Positions 35,996 through 47,885 are shown, counted from the stretch's first letter. The stretch: DNA of 64,000 nt from Silene conica (GCA_029255685.2 CM055312.2:48828202-48892201); one strand, 5' to 3'. The notes: generated from the letters alone by a model not told the origin. Translations and numbers: made by a program.

Positions 35996-36307
35996 TACTT
36001 AATCTAATAGTGAGAGATGTTGCCTCCAAATGACTACATGACCGAGTTATAAAAAATATTAAATCAAAGACTTGGTAGTAGGCATACATATATATATATA
36101 TTAAGAATTGAAGTGTGTACTATATGCAGCTGCCACGAAATTGCAACATTAATGTAATTTTACAGTGTTTCCTTTACGACGAAATAAGAAGATATCAATA
36201 TGCACATAAGATTGAAAAATAGAGCATCATAAATTACTCAATAAATATCCCCTAATAAGTCAACTACTCAACATATTAAGAACAATGGACAACTGATATA
36301 TATTTAC
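35996..36307. other. CACTA interior, right part, non-coding
   Basis: AT-rich with a short (TA)n near 36089-36102. No exon recognised; it lies 3' of the captured TPR exon and would be its intron. Confidence 0.5.
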
Positions 36308-36686
36308 CTCTTTCTGGCAGCATATGCTTTCGACAGCTTTTGGCACGTGTGGATGTACTCAATATGAGGGTTAAGAGACACATCCAGAATGTCCTTAGCA
36401 AGGGCAAACATTTGCGCCGCTGACTCCGGTCTCTCCAACTCCAAATAAGCTCTGCCCAAGTTGTTATAGACATACCATACTGCAAAATGCTTGGGCCCAA
36501 CACTCTTCTCATTGTTTCAGCCGCCCTCTCCGAGTAAGGTATAACCTCTGTCACCTTAAACTATAATAAGTAGAACCCAAAAGTACTAAATTCATAACAA
36601 CAATAGGTAAATAACAGTTATTTCCAACATTATCAAAAATAGCTAATGCTCTATTAGCAAAAGATAGAATCTTTTCAGGATCCATA
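36308..36686 (-). pseudogene. Captured TPR (kinesin-light-chain-like) exon
   Basis: Read on the minus strand from ATG 36686 (MDPEKILSFANRALAIFD) the frame runs to LLGSTYYSLR, then shifts by one base near 36548 and continues ERAAETMRRVLG, followed by NNLGRAYLELERPESAAQMF and LSKAYAARK. This is the repeating helix pattern of tetratricopeptide proteins, closest in style to plant kinesin-light-chain-like proteins, which bind partners rather than catalyse. The exon ends in AAAGAG followed by GTAAAT, a good splice donor. Sitting inside a CACTA element, it is most simply a host gene fragment picked up by the transposon. The frameshift makes it non-functional as read; the exact parent gene is not identified. 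Confidence 0.65.
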
Positions 36687-36689
36687 TTT

Positions 36690-37196
36690 TGTTTCTCAAC
36701 AACGAAACGAATATTAGGGTTTTAACTGAAACGAATTAAAAAATCATCTAAGAGATATATACGACACCTTAATAATATCAACAATGAAACGAATTAGAAA
36801 TCATCAAACTTTCAGCACTAAACTCCAATTAATCGATTTAACTGAACAAATGTTAGGCTTTTAAAAGGGATAAAATAATGAAATTAAAGAATGTGAAAGT
36901 TAAAATAACCAAAATTCGGATTTGCTCAAATGATAGTTGAACTCGAGGATATTGAAAATGGAGGTTTCAAGAGCGGATTAGTCGTCACACCGTGGTTTCT
37001 TGAGAAATTCGACATCAGATTCCGCCATTAGTCTGATCAGTGGGGATGTGTGTTGGAGAAGATGAAAGAATTAGGGATCGATGGGGATGTGGGTTGGAGA
37101 AGATGAAAGAACTAGGGTTTGAGTAAGAAGGATATGAAAGAAGTGTGCAGCGGTTCTTTTAATGAATTACTGATTTTGGAGCGGTTAGACACACAA
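36690..37196. other. CACTA interior, no further gene seen
   Basis: Contains partly repeated text (tcgatggggatgtgtgttggagaag, twice near 37040-37105). It could be the 5' side of the captured gene, but no coding frame was recognised. Confidence 0.45.
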
Positions 37197-37363
37197 GAGT
37201 AATATGGGTTAAAAGGTGACCGACGCTTTATAGAACTGTCGACCCAAAAGTGTCAAAAATTTAAGGGATATATTGTAGTGTCACCATATAGGTATCACTT
37301 GACCCGTCACAAGCTTACGACGAATATGTTCGTTGAGAATTTGTATAATATAAATTGATTGTA

Positions 37364-37471
37364 ACATCCCAATATTTCGGGGATTGGGAGTTTAAAGATT
37401 TTAAATTAAATTTCGAAAATAATTATATTTCGTAATTTCGTAATTTCATTCAAATAACTAATTAATTTATG
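37364..37471 (+). mobile_element. Putative LTR start (TGTAACATCCC type), cut by LINE
   Basis: TGTAACATCCCAATATTTCG resembles the start of the minus-strand 3-kb LTR (TGTAACAGCCCGTATTTTCG). The LINE inserted 108 bp downstream, and the sequence resumes at 42183. No matching LTR end or primer site was found, so this is tentative. Confidence 0.4.
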
Positions 37472-37529
37472 AAAAAAAGAAAAAACCCTAATGGCTGCAT
37501 GAAGGCGAAATTTTGAAAACCCTGCTCCC

Positions 37530-38668
37530 ATGGCTCGTTCACGATCTTCATCTCCTAAATCTCAATCACACCACTCTTCTAATCGTAAACAAGTTCTAAA
37601 TAATGTCCATACCAAACAGAAAGGGCATGGGGAGGATGATATTTTACGTACAAAAGCGATGCATGAAGTTAACCCTATCCCTGGATTGTCGTTTGATGAT
37701 GAGGAGAACCCTGATGAAAGCTTTGAATTGGTAACCCACAGACGAAAGAAGAAGGCATCTCAGACCCCTGCACTCCCTACAGAAATCATTGTGATGACTG
37801 AAACAGAGGAGCCTGTTCTGTTTCAGTTTACCGCTGATGATACTAGAGAGGAAATAGAGTACTGGAATCAAGCAGTATACTACTTTGTCCTAGGGGCAAA
37901 CCCTCCATGGGAGATCCTTAATGGCTATATCCATCGTGTCTGGGGCAAACATGGCATTGATAAGGTATCGTTTTTACCTAATGGTATATTTATGGTTAGA
38001 TTTAAGGATATGGTTGGTAAAGAGGTTGTCTTGAATGCGGGATATCATATGTTCGATAACAAACCCCTTATTGTCAAAGCATGGCAAGAGAACATCGACC
38101 TTTTGAAAGAGGGTGTGAAAATAGTCCCATCTTGGATTAGGATACATGGTTTACCCCTCAAATTCTGGGGTAAATGTCTTCCTACAATTGCTGGTATGAT
38201 TGGTACGTATGTGAAATCTGATTTAGCCACTACAGCAAAACAAGACTTGGATTTGTGAGGACTATGGTGGAACTGACTGTAGGGCAAAAATTCCCTAATT
38301 CTTTGAAGTTTAAGGATGAGAATGGATGTATTGTCGAAGTTAAAATAGAATATGAATGGAAACCTGTTATTTGTGATAAATGTAAGGGTATGGGTCATGA
38401 AAGTCCCACTTGTCGAAGGATGCCAGGGGTAAAACCCAGACAACAAGCAAAAAGAGTATGGCAACCTGTACCAGTGCAGAAACCTGTTGTGCTGTCTGAA
38501 AAGGAGTTTCCTGCACTTCCAGCTATTTCATCCATCACTAGACCTCCTTCTCCACGAGTAGCTTCTTCTTCTGGTACACCAGTAGCACCTTCTGGGGATC
38601 AGGAAGGATTACAGCAGGGGAAGGATCAAAGGATAATTGGAATCAACAGAGTCCTAAGGAAAAGGTAA
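37530..38668 (+). pseudogene. LINE ORF1 (nucleic-acid-binding protein), frameshifted
   Basis: From ATG 37530 the frame covers a serine/lysine-rich start and a DUF4283-type domain as found in plant L1 ORF1 (WEILNGYIHRVWG, IVKAWQ, IRIHGLPLKFWG). It shifts frame near 38240 within 'gcaaaacaaga', and the second frame continues RTMVELTVGQKF with a CCHC knuckle CDKCKGMGHESPTC and a proline/serine-rich tail, ending at 38668. ORF1 proteins coat LINE RNA. One inserted base explains the break. Confidence 0.85.
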
Positions 38669-38677
38669 GTCAAGTTC

Positions 38678-41600
38678 ATGATACTGGTAACCTCAATAAT
38701 ACCATGTCTCATGAATAATATAGGATTTTGGAATGTTAGGGGGCTCAACCATGTAAATAAACAACTTACAGTGAAGAGTTTTTTACAGAATAAAGAGGCA
38801 TGCCTTTTTGGCTTGCTTGAGACCAAAATAAATGGTGAAAATGTGCAAAATATATCTAGTTTTATGCTAGATGGGTGGTGTGTGACAACAAATTGTAGGC
38901 TGCATAAGGGAGGTAGGGTTTGGCTCCTATGGAAACCTGCTATTTTTGATCTTATGATACTGCAAACCAATGCTCAATTTATTCATGCTAAAGCCAAATG
39001 TATTGCTTCTCAGAAAGAGTTCTTATTCACTATTGTATATGCTTTCAATGAGGGGGTAGATAGAATTCCTCTGTGGCAACAACTAAATATGATTGCAGAG
39101 AGGTGTAGTTTACCTTGGGCAGTTGCAGGTGATTTCAACACTGTGATCAGCCCTGATGAAAGGCTGAGGGGAACTACAAAAGTGTCTGATATGGAGGAGT
39201 TTATAGATTGTCTGAATACTTGTGGCCTTACTGATATCCCAGCCACAGGAGCATTTTATACATGGACAAACAAAAGGGAAGCACATCAAAGGAAGTATAG
39301 CAGGTTGGACAGATTTTTAATCAATACAAAATGGTCTGATAGCTTTCCTGAAATGCAAGCTCATTTCCATCCAGAAGGATTGTTTGATCATAATCCTTGT
39401 ATTGTCAGCAATATTAAATTGGAAGGGAGAAGGAATACAAATTTTAAGTATTTCAACATGTGGGGATCAGCCCCTGGGTTTCAAGCTCACATAAGCAATG
39501 GTTGGAACAGGACTGTGGAAGGAACTAGGATGTTTGCTCTGGTAAAAAAGCTAAAAGGCCTTAAACCTATTCTAAAAGAGCTGAATACCCAATGCTTTTC
39601 TGATGTAGAGGTGTCAGCTAGTAAATCCACCCTTCTGTTGGAACATATTCAGCTCCAACTTCAAGAGGATCCTACTAATACAGATTTGATAAGACAGGAG
39701 CTAGAACTTCTCAAAGAGGTGCAACACTGGACTCAGGCCAAATTCAGCTTCTTAAAACAAAAATCAAAGGTAGCCTGGATAGAGGAAGGGGACAGCAACT
39801 CTGCTATTTTCCACAGAGCAATCAAAAAAAGATGTATGAAAAATAAGATAGTTCAGATTGAAGATAAAAATGGCCTGTTGTGCACTGACAAGGAGAGTAT
39901 TCAAGCAGCCTTCCTAGACTTCTATTCAAACCTCCTTGGCTCTAATGCACCTACTGAACTTGTGAGACTTGAGGTCCTGCAACATGGTCACTCATGCACA
40001 GAAGATCACATACATGCTCTAAATACTGAGGTTACTGTTGAAGAGATCAAGGCAACTGTGTTCTCCATTCCAAATGACAAAGCCCCAGGGCCTGATGGGT
40101 TTACCAGTGCTTTCTTCAAAGATGCCTGGGACATAGTAGGTAATGACCTATGTAAAGCAGTCCAGGATTTTTTTGTTCATGGCCAGCTTCTTACTCAGAT
40201 CAATGCAACTAATATCACACTCATTCCTAAAACTCACAGACCTTCTTCAGTTAGCCATTTCAGACCAATTGCTTGCTGTAACCTTGTATATAAGGTTATA
40301 TCTAAGTTGCTCTGTAACAGACTGGCAGCTGTCCTACCTGACCTTGTCCATGAGAACCAAGGAGCCTTCATTAAAGGCAGATCAATCATGGAAAATGTGC
40401 TCATTTGCCAAGACATTATTCACTTATACTCCAGGAAGAATGTCACCCCAAGATGTTTGTTTAAAATTGACCTTTAAAAGGCCTATGACACAGTTGAATG
40501 GGTCTTTTTGGAACAACTGATGCAGGGACTAAGCTTTCCTTCTCATTTTATCAGTCTAGTGATGCAATGTGTGACCACCACACAATTTACTCTATCCCTG
40601 AATGGCAATAACTTTGGGTATTTCAAAGGGAAACGTGGGCTTAGACAAGGGGATCCCATATCTCCTCTACTGTTTACTCTGTGTATGGAATACCTTACCA
40701 GGCTCATCAAGTATGCAACTCAAAAATGGCCCTTCCATTACCATCCTTTGTGCAAAAATTTGCAGCTTACCCATCTCATGTTTGCTGATGACTTGCTAAT
40801 GTTTTGTAAGGGCAATCCAGCCTCTATTTGGTTGCTAATGAGAGCCTTTGCTTCCTTCTCTCATGCAACAGGGCTTAAATTTAATAATTCTAAGTCTGAG
40901 ATCTTTTTTAATGGGGTTCAGGAGGATTTGAAGATAGGCATTGTCCAGGCAACTGGGTTCAGAGAAGGGTCCTTCCCTTTTAAGTACCTAGGAGTTCCTA
41001 TCCAGCCTGGAAAATTATCAAAACATGAATGCTTATCCTTAACAGAAAAAATGGTGGCTAGGATCAGGAGCATTAGGGCAAAAAAACTATCTTATGCTGG
41101 GAGGGTGACCCTAATCAACTCTGTGCTGAATACTCTTCAGAATTACTGGGCTCAAATGTTTGTGATCCCCAAGAGCATCATCAATAGAATTAGTGCAATT
41201 TGCAGGAATTTCTTATGGGCAAGCAACTCTGATTACCATCGAGTACCTCTTGTGGCTTGGGAGAGGGTTACTCTACCTAAAGATCAGGGAGGGCTAGGGA
41301 TCAAAAATGCAGAATTATGGAACATGGCTGCTGTGGGGAAGCTTGTCAACTGGATATATACTAAGGAGGATAGACTTTGGATCAAATGGATAAGTGATGT
41401 GTACCTTAAAGATCAGAATTGGGATGACTATCTTCCAGCTAATGACTCTTCTTGGGTCTGGAAATCAATTTGCAAAGTGAAAAATCGTATTAAGCAGGGG
41501 TTTGTTATGAACAAATGGGACCATCATCCCAAAGGTTTTACCATTAAAAGCTGCTATCATTGGCTTAGCACTGATTTACCTGTCCAAGAATGGGCTGATC

Positions 41601-42070
41601 TTGTGTGGAACAGCTTCAATATTCCAAAACACTCCATGATCACATGGTTAAGACTCCAGGAAGGGATGAACACTATGAGTAAATTATACAGGATTGGGTT
41701 TTGCCCAAATGACTTGTGCTTACTGTGTCAAAGGCAATCATAAACTACTGCTCACCTGTTTGAGGGCTGCATCTATACTGTCAGAGTCCAGAGTCTGCTT
41801 CAACACTGGTTTGGTACTATGAACATGAAGGTTTCCAGTATGAGTATAGGGAATAAGAAGCAAATGCAATGGAAGATTAGAGCTGCTATTTTTAATGGAT
41901 TACAATATCATCAATGGCAACAACGTAATAATGCTCGAATCCAAGAATAACTGGTCAGACCTGAAGTTCTTGCAAATCGTATTGTCTGTGATGTTCGGAA
42001 TAGATTGAGAAGTAGAAGAGATGGTTTTGATGATCAGACCAAATTATGGTTTGATAATTGCTGTCAATGA
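38678..42070 (+). pseudogene. LINE ORF2 (endonuclease and reverse transcriptase), three stops
   Basis: One frame of 1130 codons interrupted by in-frame stops at 40475, 41741 and 41948. Order: APE-type endonuclease (IGFWNVRGLN, LLETKI, VAGDFNTV, YTWTNKR, SRLDRFL, DHNP), then reverse transcriptase (DKAPGPDGF, LIPKTHRP, FRPIACCN, QGAFIKGRSI, KIDL-stop-KAYDTVEW, GLRQGDPISPLLF, FADDLLMF), then a zinc-binding C-terminal region (zf-RVT type). Start is ATG 38678. The 40475 stop replaces the residue after KIDL and lies in the RT core, so no full RT can be made. Confidence 0.92.
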
Positions 42071-42182
42071 TATGTAAATGCCTGCCCTGGGGCTTGAACC
42101 AGGGACCTCTTGTAACCGTTTCATGATATATATATATACATCACACTCACATTTCACCAAAAAAAAAACTAATTAATTTATG

Positions 42183-43447
42183 TGAAAATATTTTAAAGAG
42201 TTTTAAATAAGATTTTATTTAATTGCGTAATATATGTCTTAACAATTTAATTTTATGGTCCAGATATAATTATGTCGTCTTAAATTATAGTGACCTTGAG
42301 TCGGTAAATCTAGCTTAAACCGTCTTAAAACTCGTCTCATGGGCCTTGTGATTGGGTCCATTCCCTCATCTTTTTCCTCACAAAAACACTCTAACAAACC
42401 CTAACCTCCTCCTTCTCTCCTCATTTCTCAGATTTGAAAATAGTGAAAACACCATTGTTATCATTTTCCACCTTCAACCTTCAAATGCTCATAAAACCTT
42501 CATTTCTTATCCATTTTGGACGATTTTCGCGCTAATCTTTTCCTCTTCTTGTCCTCCATCTTTCTAGGTAAGTTTTATACCCAAATTTTCCCGTCTTAGC
42601 TTCTGGCCGTGCCCCTTGAAGCTAAAAGGTGACGCTAATGAGAAAGCTCGGCCTTTGTCTTAAATTAATTGGACATGTGATTTCTTGTTGTTTATGTGAA
42701 ATTGATATGAAATTTTTGTTTAATAGTTTATGGGTAATTTATATCCGTCACATATTCATGTTATCTCAAATATTGTTTTGTTGATGTATGATAATTGTAC
42801 AGAAGTACTGCGGTGGTCGTGTGCATTATGGAATCACGTTACCAATACCTATGCTGCGAGGTTGCTTGCTTAGTCATGATTTTGGGTTGATGATGTTGTC
42901 GTTTTAAAAGCTATCGTATTTTGCGAAGTTGCTCTGTGTTACAAATTATTTTTGTTGTTGTTCTGTTCGTTGATATTACTTGCTACTGCATTTTGTCATC
43001 TGTTTTGGTGTCGTTGGTCTATGTGTTGTTGTTGTCGTCATACTGTAATTGTTGTTGTGTATAAATTGTTGCTGCGACATTTTACTTCTAAGCATCGTCA
43101 CTGTACTACTATTGTGCTCCACTGCTCTGTCTTACTTTTAGTGTTGCTGTTGCGTGTGCTGCTACCGATGAACTGCTACTGCTATATTTTGGTCTGCGCA
43201 TGTTTCATTGCTAGTGTTATCGTTGCTGAAACTCGTTGAACTGCTGGCTATTATTGCTGCAAGTTATTGCTGCTGCTACGCAGCTATTATTATTGTTGTT
43301 GGGGCTACTTTGTAGCTACTATTATGTCATTGTTATTCCTTGCTGGTTTTCATTGCTACTCTACGTTGGAATGTTGTTGTTGTGTTGTTGTTATTGTTGG
43401 GATTGCTATTAATTACTACTACAATACTACCTACTATTACTACTTTT
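42183..43447 (+). other. LTR-like or 5'-leader-like sequence with TTG/CTA-rich tract
   Basis: Continues the sequence interrupted by the LINE. Pyrimidine-rich with aaccctaacc near 42395 and a splice-donor-like ctaggtaagt at 42566. From about 42930 to 43450 it becomes a degenerate run of ttg, ctg and cta triplets. No gene is convincing; frames here are simple-sequence artefacts. Confidence 0.45.
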
Positions 43448-43452
43448 ATTAC

Positions 43453-44881
43453 TGATAGGCTTATCGCGTACCTAACAAAGATACCCTAGGCTTAACTAAC
43501 AAATAAATGTAGATAAGGAAGTAGGGGTCGATCTCAGGGAGACGGTAGATGCAATATGACAAGCTATGGTTAGAATTCTATCAAGGTCGGTTCGATTGAT
43601 TGTTTGGTTTGATGATTAAAACGATAACAAATTGAGATGTAAAACAACGATAATAAAAGATCTAGGGAAATAGGTTCACACATGTAAATTAGCAATAATT
43701 TATGTCGAATTGGGGAAACATATGATCAAAAGTTGTCTAGACTTATTAGCAATTATCTCTCGATTTTATTACTAGTCTTAGAACAATTACTAGCTGGCTC
43801 TCGCACTTACTAGGTCGGGCTACAAAACATGCTTAGGCAAATTCCATTCCCGGCTTTCGATCTTAGGAAAAGAATTAACAAGAGAACCAATAATTGTGAT
43901 CAAGAATCAAAGGTTAACAATACATAACAAGCATGTTATAGAAACAACAAATTGATAATAATAAATCCCAATTCAACAATTATCAATTACTAATCTAACA
44001 TGGCTTCCCTAAACCCTAGATTATAAGACTACTCACTCATGGTAATATATAAACTAACAAAGATTGATTTGATTAACATAAACATGATAACAATATATAA
44101 ATTGGAATTAAGATGATAATATAAAAGCAAGGAATAGAAATTACCAACTTAAGGAAATAAGAACAAGAACTTGATTATTAAGAGCAAAGTAATTTTCAAA
44201 TAAAACCCGGAATTAAAGCATAAATGTTGATGATTAAAAAACTAAAAACATAAAGGAAACTAGGTTTTTGTAGATTTAGGGAAATGTATGAAAAAGTATG
44301 AATAAAATGCTCTCTAGTGATGAGTTTATATACAAAAACTAGCTAGGAAAGTGAAGAGTTGCTCAGTTGCACAATCCCCGAAAATCCGGGGACCAAACAA
44401 TCCCAGGGGGCGCAGCATTTGATCCCAAGAATTGCTCAGGTATCAAACCCCAAGATTTTGGGGTTTGAACAAGTCCCGGGGGCGCAACATTTGAGGCATA
44501 TGGCTATCTCGCATCAACCCCGAGATTCTGGGGTTCGAACAGCAATTAGGGGACCTTGCAATCTCTTCTTTTCTTTACTAGTTCTCACTTTCTTTGCTCA
44601 AGTACCAAGCAAATTTCATTTTTTCTTCCTCGGGAATGAGTGAATCTTCCCAAAATGCCCTTACATGGCCAAAACTCGCTCCAAGTAGCCTCGTGGTGCT
44701 CGGTGAATGCCAAAATGATAGAAAAAGGTCGTAACTTGCTCCGTTTCCTACAAAATGCAACAAAACATGCAAAACACCTACAACACGGAATTAGCTCATA
44801 AAATCACCTCACTAAGTGCAAATTATCATGTAAAAATGAGCTAAAAGAGGGGTGAAAATCATATAAAAATAGGACACATCA
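43453..44881 (-). mobile_element. Solo LTR of Athila/Tat-like element
   Basis: 1429 bp, starts TGATAGGC and ends GACACATCA as read on plus, with TSD ATTAC on both sides (43448-43452, 44882-44886). No internal region or second LTR. The block gtaggggtcgatctcaggga near 43522 matches the one in the Athila-like LTR at about 11361, which suggests minus orientation. It is left by recombination between two LTRs. Confidence 0.8.
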
Positions 44882-44886
44882 ATTAC

Positions 44887-45281
44887 TAATTCTACGCTAA
44901 TCCCACTACTACATAATTATATGACATACCAATATTATTATTATTATTTTATTATTATTTTACGTATGTGCTTGCTAGCCTGCTGGAATTAATTAGTTTA
45001 CCTACGTGCTTGCTAGCTTGCTTACGTTTAAATAAAATACGTTAGAAGTCGTTACGAATTAGTAATAGGTTACGGTTTTATTTTAAGAAACATGTCTAAA
45101 TGATTAATTAGTTAATCGGTTTCCCGAATAGTTAAATACGACTTATTATATTAATTTCTCACATGTTAATTTTATATTGAAAATATGAGGATATAATACG
45201 AAATGTTAAATTAGTTCTTGTTTCTCTCTTCCAAATGATCTATATATTTATTACGATTCTTTGTTATTTTATATACGTAAT
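44887..45281. other. AT-rich flank between solo LTR and truncated LINE
   Basis: No gene. Two near-identical short segments ('acgtatgtgcttgctagcctgct', 'cctacgtgcttgctagcttgct') occur at about 44961 and 45002. It is part of the same host sequence as 42183-43447. Confidence 0.5.
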
Positions 45282-45292
45282 AAATTCCATGA

Positions 45293-46797
45293 TTTCATAT
45301 TCTCTATCCTTGAATGGAGATGTTTTTGGCTTTTTTCAAGGAAGGAAAGGGTTGAGGCAAGGGGATCCCATGTCGCCTTTATTGTTTACTTTGGGAATGG
45401 AATACTTGAGTAGAATCCTGGATTGTGCAACAGAAAAGCTAAAGTTCAGTTATCACCCAATGTGCAAACCTTTAAAGCTAACCCACTTGATGTTTGCTGA
45501 CGATTTACTAATGTTTTGCAAGGGCAGTGCCAAGTCCATCATGATTCTTTTAAGGGCTTTTGCTGCATTCTCTGAAGCTTCTGGTCTGCAGATGAATGCA
45601 ACGAAATCTGAATGCTACTTTAATGGGGTATAGAGAGGACTGAGGAAGGAGATTTTGAGTGTGTCAGGGTTTAAAGAAGGAGAGCTCCCGTTTAGATATT
45701 TGGAAGTCCCAATTACTGCTGGCAGATTAACAAAAAAAGACTGTGATTGTCTGATAGCTAGGATCACAGATAGAGTTCATAGTTTTGGGACCAAACATTT
45801 ATCATATGCTGGTAGGGTAGTTTTGGTGAAGTCAGTTTTGTCGACTCTCCATAGCTACTGGGCGTCCATGTTTGTTTTACCCAAGAATGTAGTAAAGAGG
45901 GTTGAAAATATTTGCAGGAACTTTATATGGGATGGACATGCTGAATTTGACAGAGTTCCTCCTGTTGGCTGGAATAAGATATGTTTGCCAAAGAAAGAAG
46001 GAGGTTTAGATTTGAGGCAAGGAGTTGTTTGGAATGCCGCTATGGTTGGTAAGCTGGTATGGTGGATTGAGGACCAACCTGAGAGATTGTGGGTGAAGTG
46101 GGTGCACCAAGTATATATGAAGAATACTAGATGGTCAGATTATATTCCTGCTACTGATATAAGTTGGCATTGGCGCAGGATTTGTAGCATCAGAGACAAA
46201 ATTAAAGATGGGTTTGTAGATGGTAGGTGGATGAGGAATGGGGGTCTGTACTCAGTCAAGAGTTGTTATGAATGGCTGAGAGAAAGGAGAGTGAAGGTTA
46301 GCTGGCATAAGGCCATTTGGTGCCAGTTAGCTTTGCCCAAGCATTGTTTTGTAGCTTGGATGGTGATTCAGAATGCTCTAAAGTTGAAAGACAAATTGTT
46401 TAAATATCATGTTGCTGAGGATGATAGATGTTGTATCTGTGAAGCTCATGTGGAGGATCATCAACATTTGTTTGTGAGTTGTAGTTACAGCCAGAGATTG
46501 CTTGCATTACTAGGTGACTGGTTGGGAGTTACTATTAAACAGTCAGATGATTTCATGAATATTGCAAGGAAGAGATGGGGGCGAATTCGTAAACAGGTGA
46601 CTACTGCTACTATTATTGCTGCGTGGTATCATATTTGGAGATAGAGAAATGGAGCAAGAGTGGAACAGCAAATACTGAGACCTGAAATTGTTGCTAAGAA
46701 TATTCAAGAGGATATTCGTATCAGAGTTTTGGGCAGAAGAATCATGGGATGTACAGCAAGTGACCAAAGATGGCTATCAAAAATGCGTTTTAGTTAA
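45293..46797 (+). pseudogene. LINE ORF2 C-terminal half, two stops
   Basis: Same frame throughout: RT palm (GLRQGDPMSPLLF, FADDLLMF), thumb-like region, then a zinc-binding segment CCICEAHVEDHQHLFVSC and a C-terminal tail ending at TAA 46795-46797. In-frame TAG stops at 45631 and 46642. Compared with the other LINE, the first stop replaces a Gln codon. Not functional. Confidence 0.88.
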
Positions 46798-46897
46798 GAT
46801 GAAATGTAATATGTGCCTTATAAATGATGTATCTTGAATGAGTTTGATTCTAATGAGAAAGCTTACCTTTTAGCAAAAAAAAAAAAAAAAAAAAAAA
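45293..46897 (+). mobile_element. 5'-truncated L1-type LINE
   Basis: Flanked by an 11-bp duplication aaattccatga (45282-45292, 46898-46908), ends in a run of about 25 A, and begins inside the RT domain. This is the usual product of incomplete target-primed reverse transcription. Related to, but not a copy of, the LINE at 37472. Confidence 0.92.
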
Positions 46898-46908
46898 AAA
46901 TTCCATGA

Positions 46909-47105
46909 AAAATATACATTATATAATATGAATTTTATGCTTGTTTGAAGTCCCTGAAATTGGGCGGCACGTATATTGGGTTCGGAAATGGAATTGAGGA
47001 GAAAGACCCCCCTCCCCCCCGGCCGGGCAAACGGAAGGGAAACCGACTCTCGCCTCAAATTAGTTTCCGAAGTTGGCTAAGTGTCAAATTAGTTTCCAAA
47101 CTTGA
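46909..47105. other. Short flank with C-run
   Basis: No gene. Contains a run of C bases (about 47007-47020) and a short duplicated phrase 'aaattagtttcc' at 47057 and 47089. Confidence 0.5.
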
Positions 47106-47478
47106 GATCCGGTGAGAACCACCTTACAATGAGAACTTTGTGAGAACTCTACCTTACGGATTTTTTTAGAAAAAATTAATGACATATTTGGATTCGGCAT
47201 GACATTTTATAGCTAGAGAACATATTTCTTGGTCTAGAAAATAAATACTAGTGACGCAAATCAATGTGAGATACGTTTTATTTATTTGCATGCACATACT
47301 ATCTATTTTTTCGTACCTATCATTTTTCTGCCACTAGTATTTATTTTCTAGACCAAGAAATATGTTCTCTGACCATAAAATTCCATGCCGAATCCAATTA
47401 TGTCATTAATTTTTAAAAAAAAACTCCGTAAGGAAGAGTTCTCACCGGTTTTCATTGTAAGGTGGTTCTCACCGGATC
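47106..47478. mobile_element. Hairpin MITE (foldback element)
   Basis: 373 bp that can fold almost end to end. The outer 27 bp (GATCCGGTGAGAACCACC...) pair perfectly with the right end, and a second perfect 39-bp pair is formed by 47215-47253 and 47332-47370. No coding capacity. A clear target duplication was not found, so the superfamily is open. Confidence 0.8.
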
Positions 47479-47481
47479 CCA

Positions 47482-47485
<4 letters not shown>

Positions 47486-47565
<80 letters not shown>
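47486..47565. repeat. (TA)n microsatellite
   Basis: About 80 bp of uninterrupted TA repeats directly after the MITE. Confidence 0.95.
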
Positions 47566-47568
<3 letters not shown>

Positions 47569-47651
47569 TTGATCAGGTGAGTACACCCCTCTTAAATGAG
47601 TCTTGCGTCCAAAAAAATGTAACACAGGAAATGACTATTTGTAACACAATA

Positions 47652-47885
47652 TCGCAAAAGTTGTAACACCTCATATTTGTGTTATAATAAAAGTTTTTAA
47701 TGTTACAATCTATATGTCTTACTGTTATAATTAACATGTAACATAGATGAACAAATTTTGTAACACTGTACATGAGTTGCAACACCTCATATTTGTGTTA
47801 TAATAAACATTTTTAATGTTACAATCTATATATCTTAATGTTATAATTAACATGTAACATAGTTTGACAAATTTTGTACCACTAT
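47652..47885. repeat. Two-copy tandem repeat, about 117 bp
   Basis: Two units starting near 47655 and 47772, sharing 'aacacctcatatttgtgtta' and 'aattaacatgtaacatag', with scattered differences. Many 'tgtaacac' and 'gttac' phrases in both orientations; no gene. Confidence 0.75.

Larger units (their letters stand above)
19536..37280. mobile_element. CACTA (En/Spm-type) DNA transposon, non-autonomous, carrying nested retrotransposons
   Basis: The left end is CACTACAACAAA and the right end reads CACTACAATATA on the minus strand, with TSD TCA on both sides (19533-19535, 37281-37283). Arrays of 'gacgcttt' subterminal repeats, the usual transposase binding region in this superfamily, lie inside the left end and in a shorter run at the right. 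After removing the 13.5-kb nested element, about 4.2 kb remains. No transposase was recognised, so it depends on another element. It carries a host TPR gene fragment at 36308-36686. Confidence 0.82.
37472..42166 (+). mobile_element. Full-length L1-type LINE, inactivated
   Basis: Flanked by a perfect 16-bp duplication aactaattaatttatg (37456-37471, 42167-42182). Has a 5' untranslated start, ORF1, ORF2, a short 3' UTR and an A tail. One frameshift in ORF1 and three nonsense codons in ORF2 make it dead, but it is otherwise complete. Confidence 0.93.

Noticed and set aside
42079..42111. tRNA gene suggested by a GGTTCAAGCC B-box on the minus strand
   Set aside because: No A-box or cloverleaf fits; it lies in the LINE 3' UTR.
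42952..43455. Cysteine/leucine-rich frames that look like secreted peptides
   Set aside because: They come from degenerate ttg/ctg/cta triplet sequence, with no independent support.
47385..47666. 93-codon frame through the (TA)n tract
   Set aside because: Its middle is an Ile-Tyr run from TA repeats; a simple-sequence artefact.
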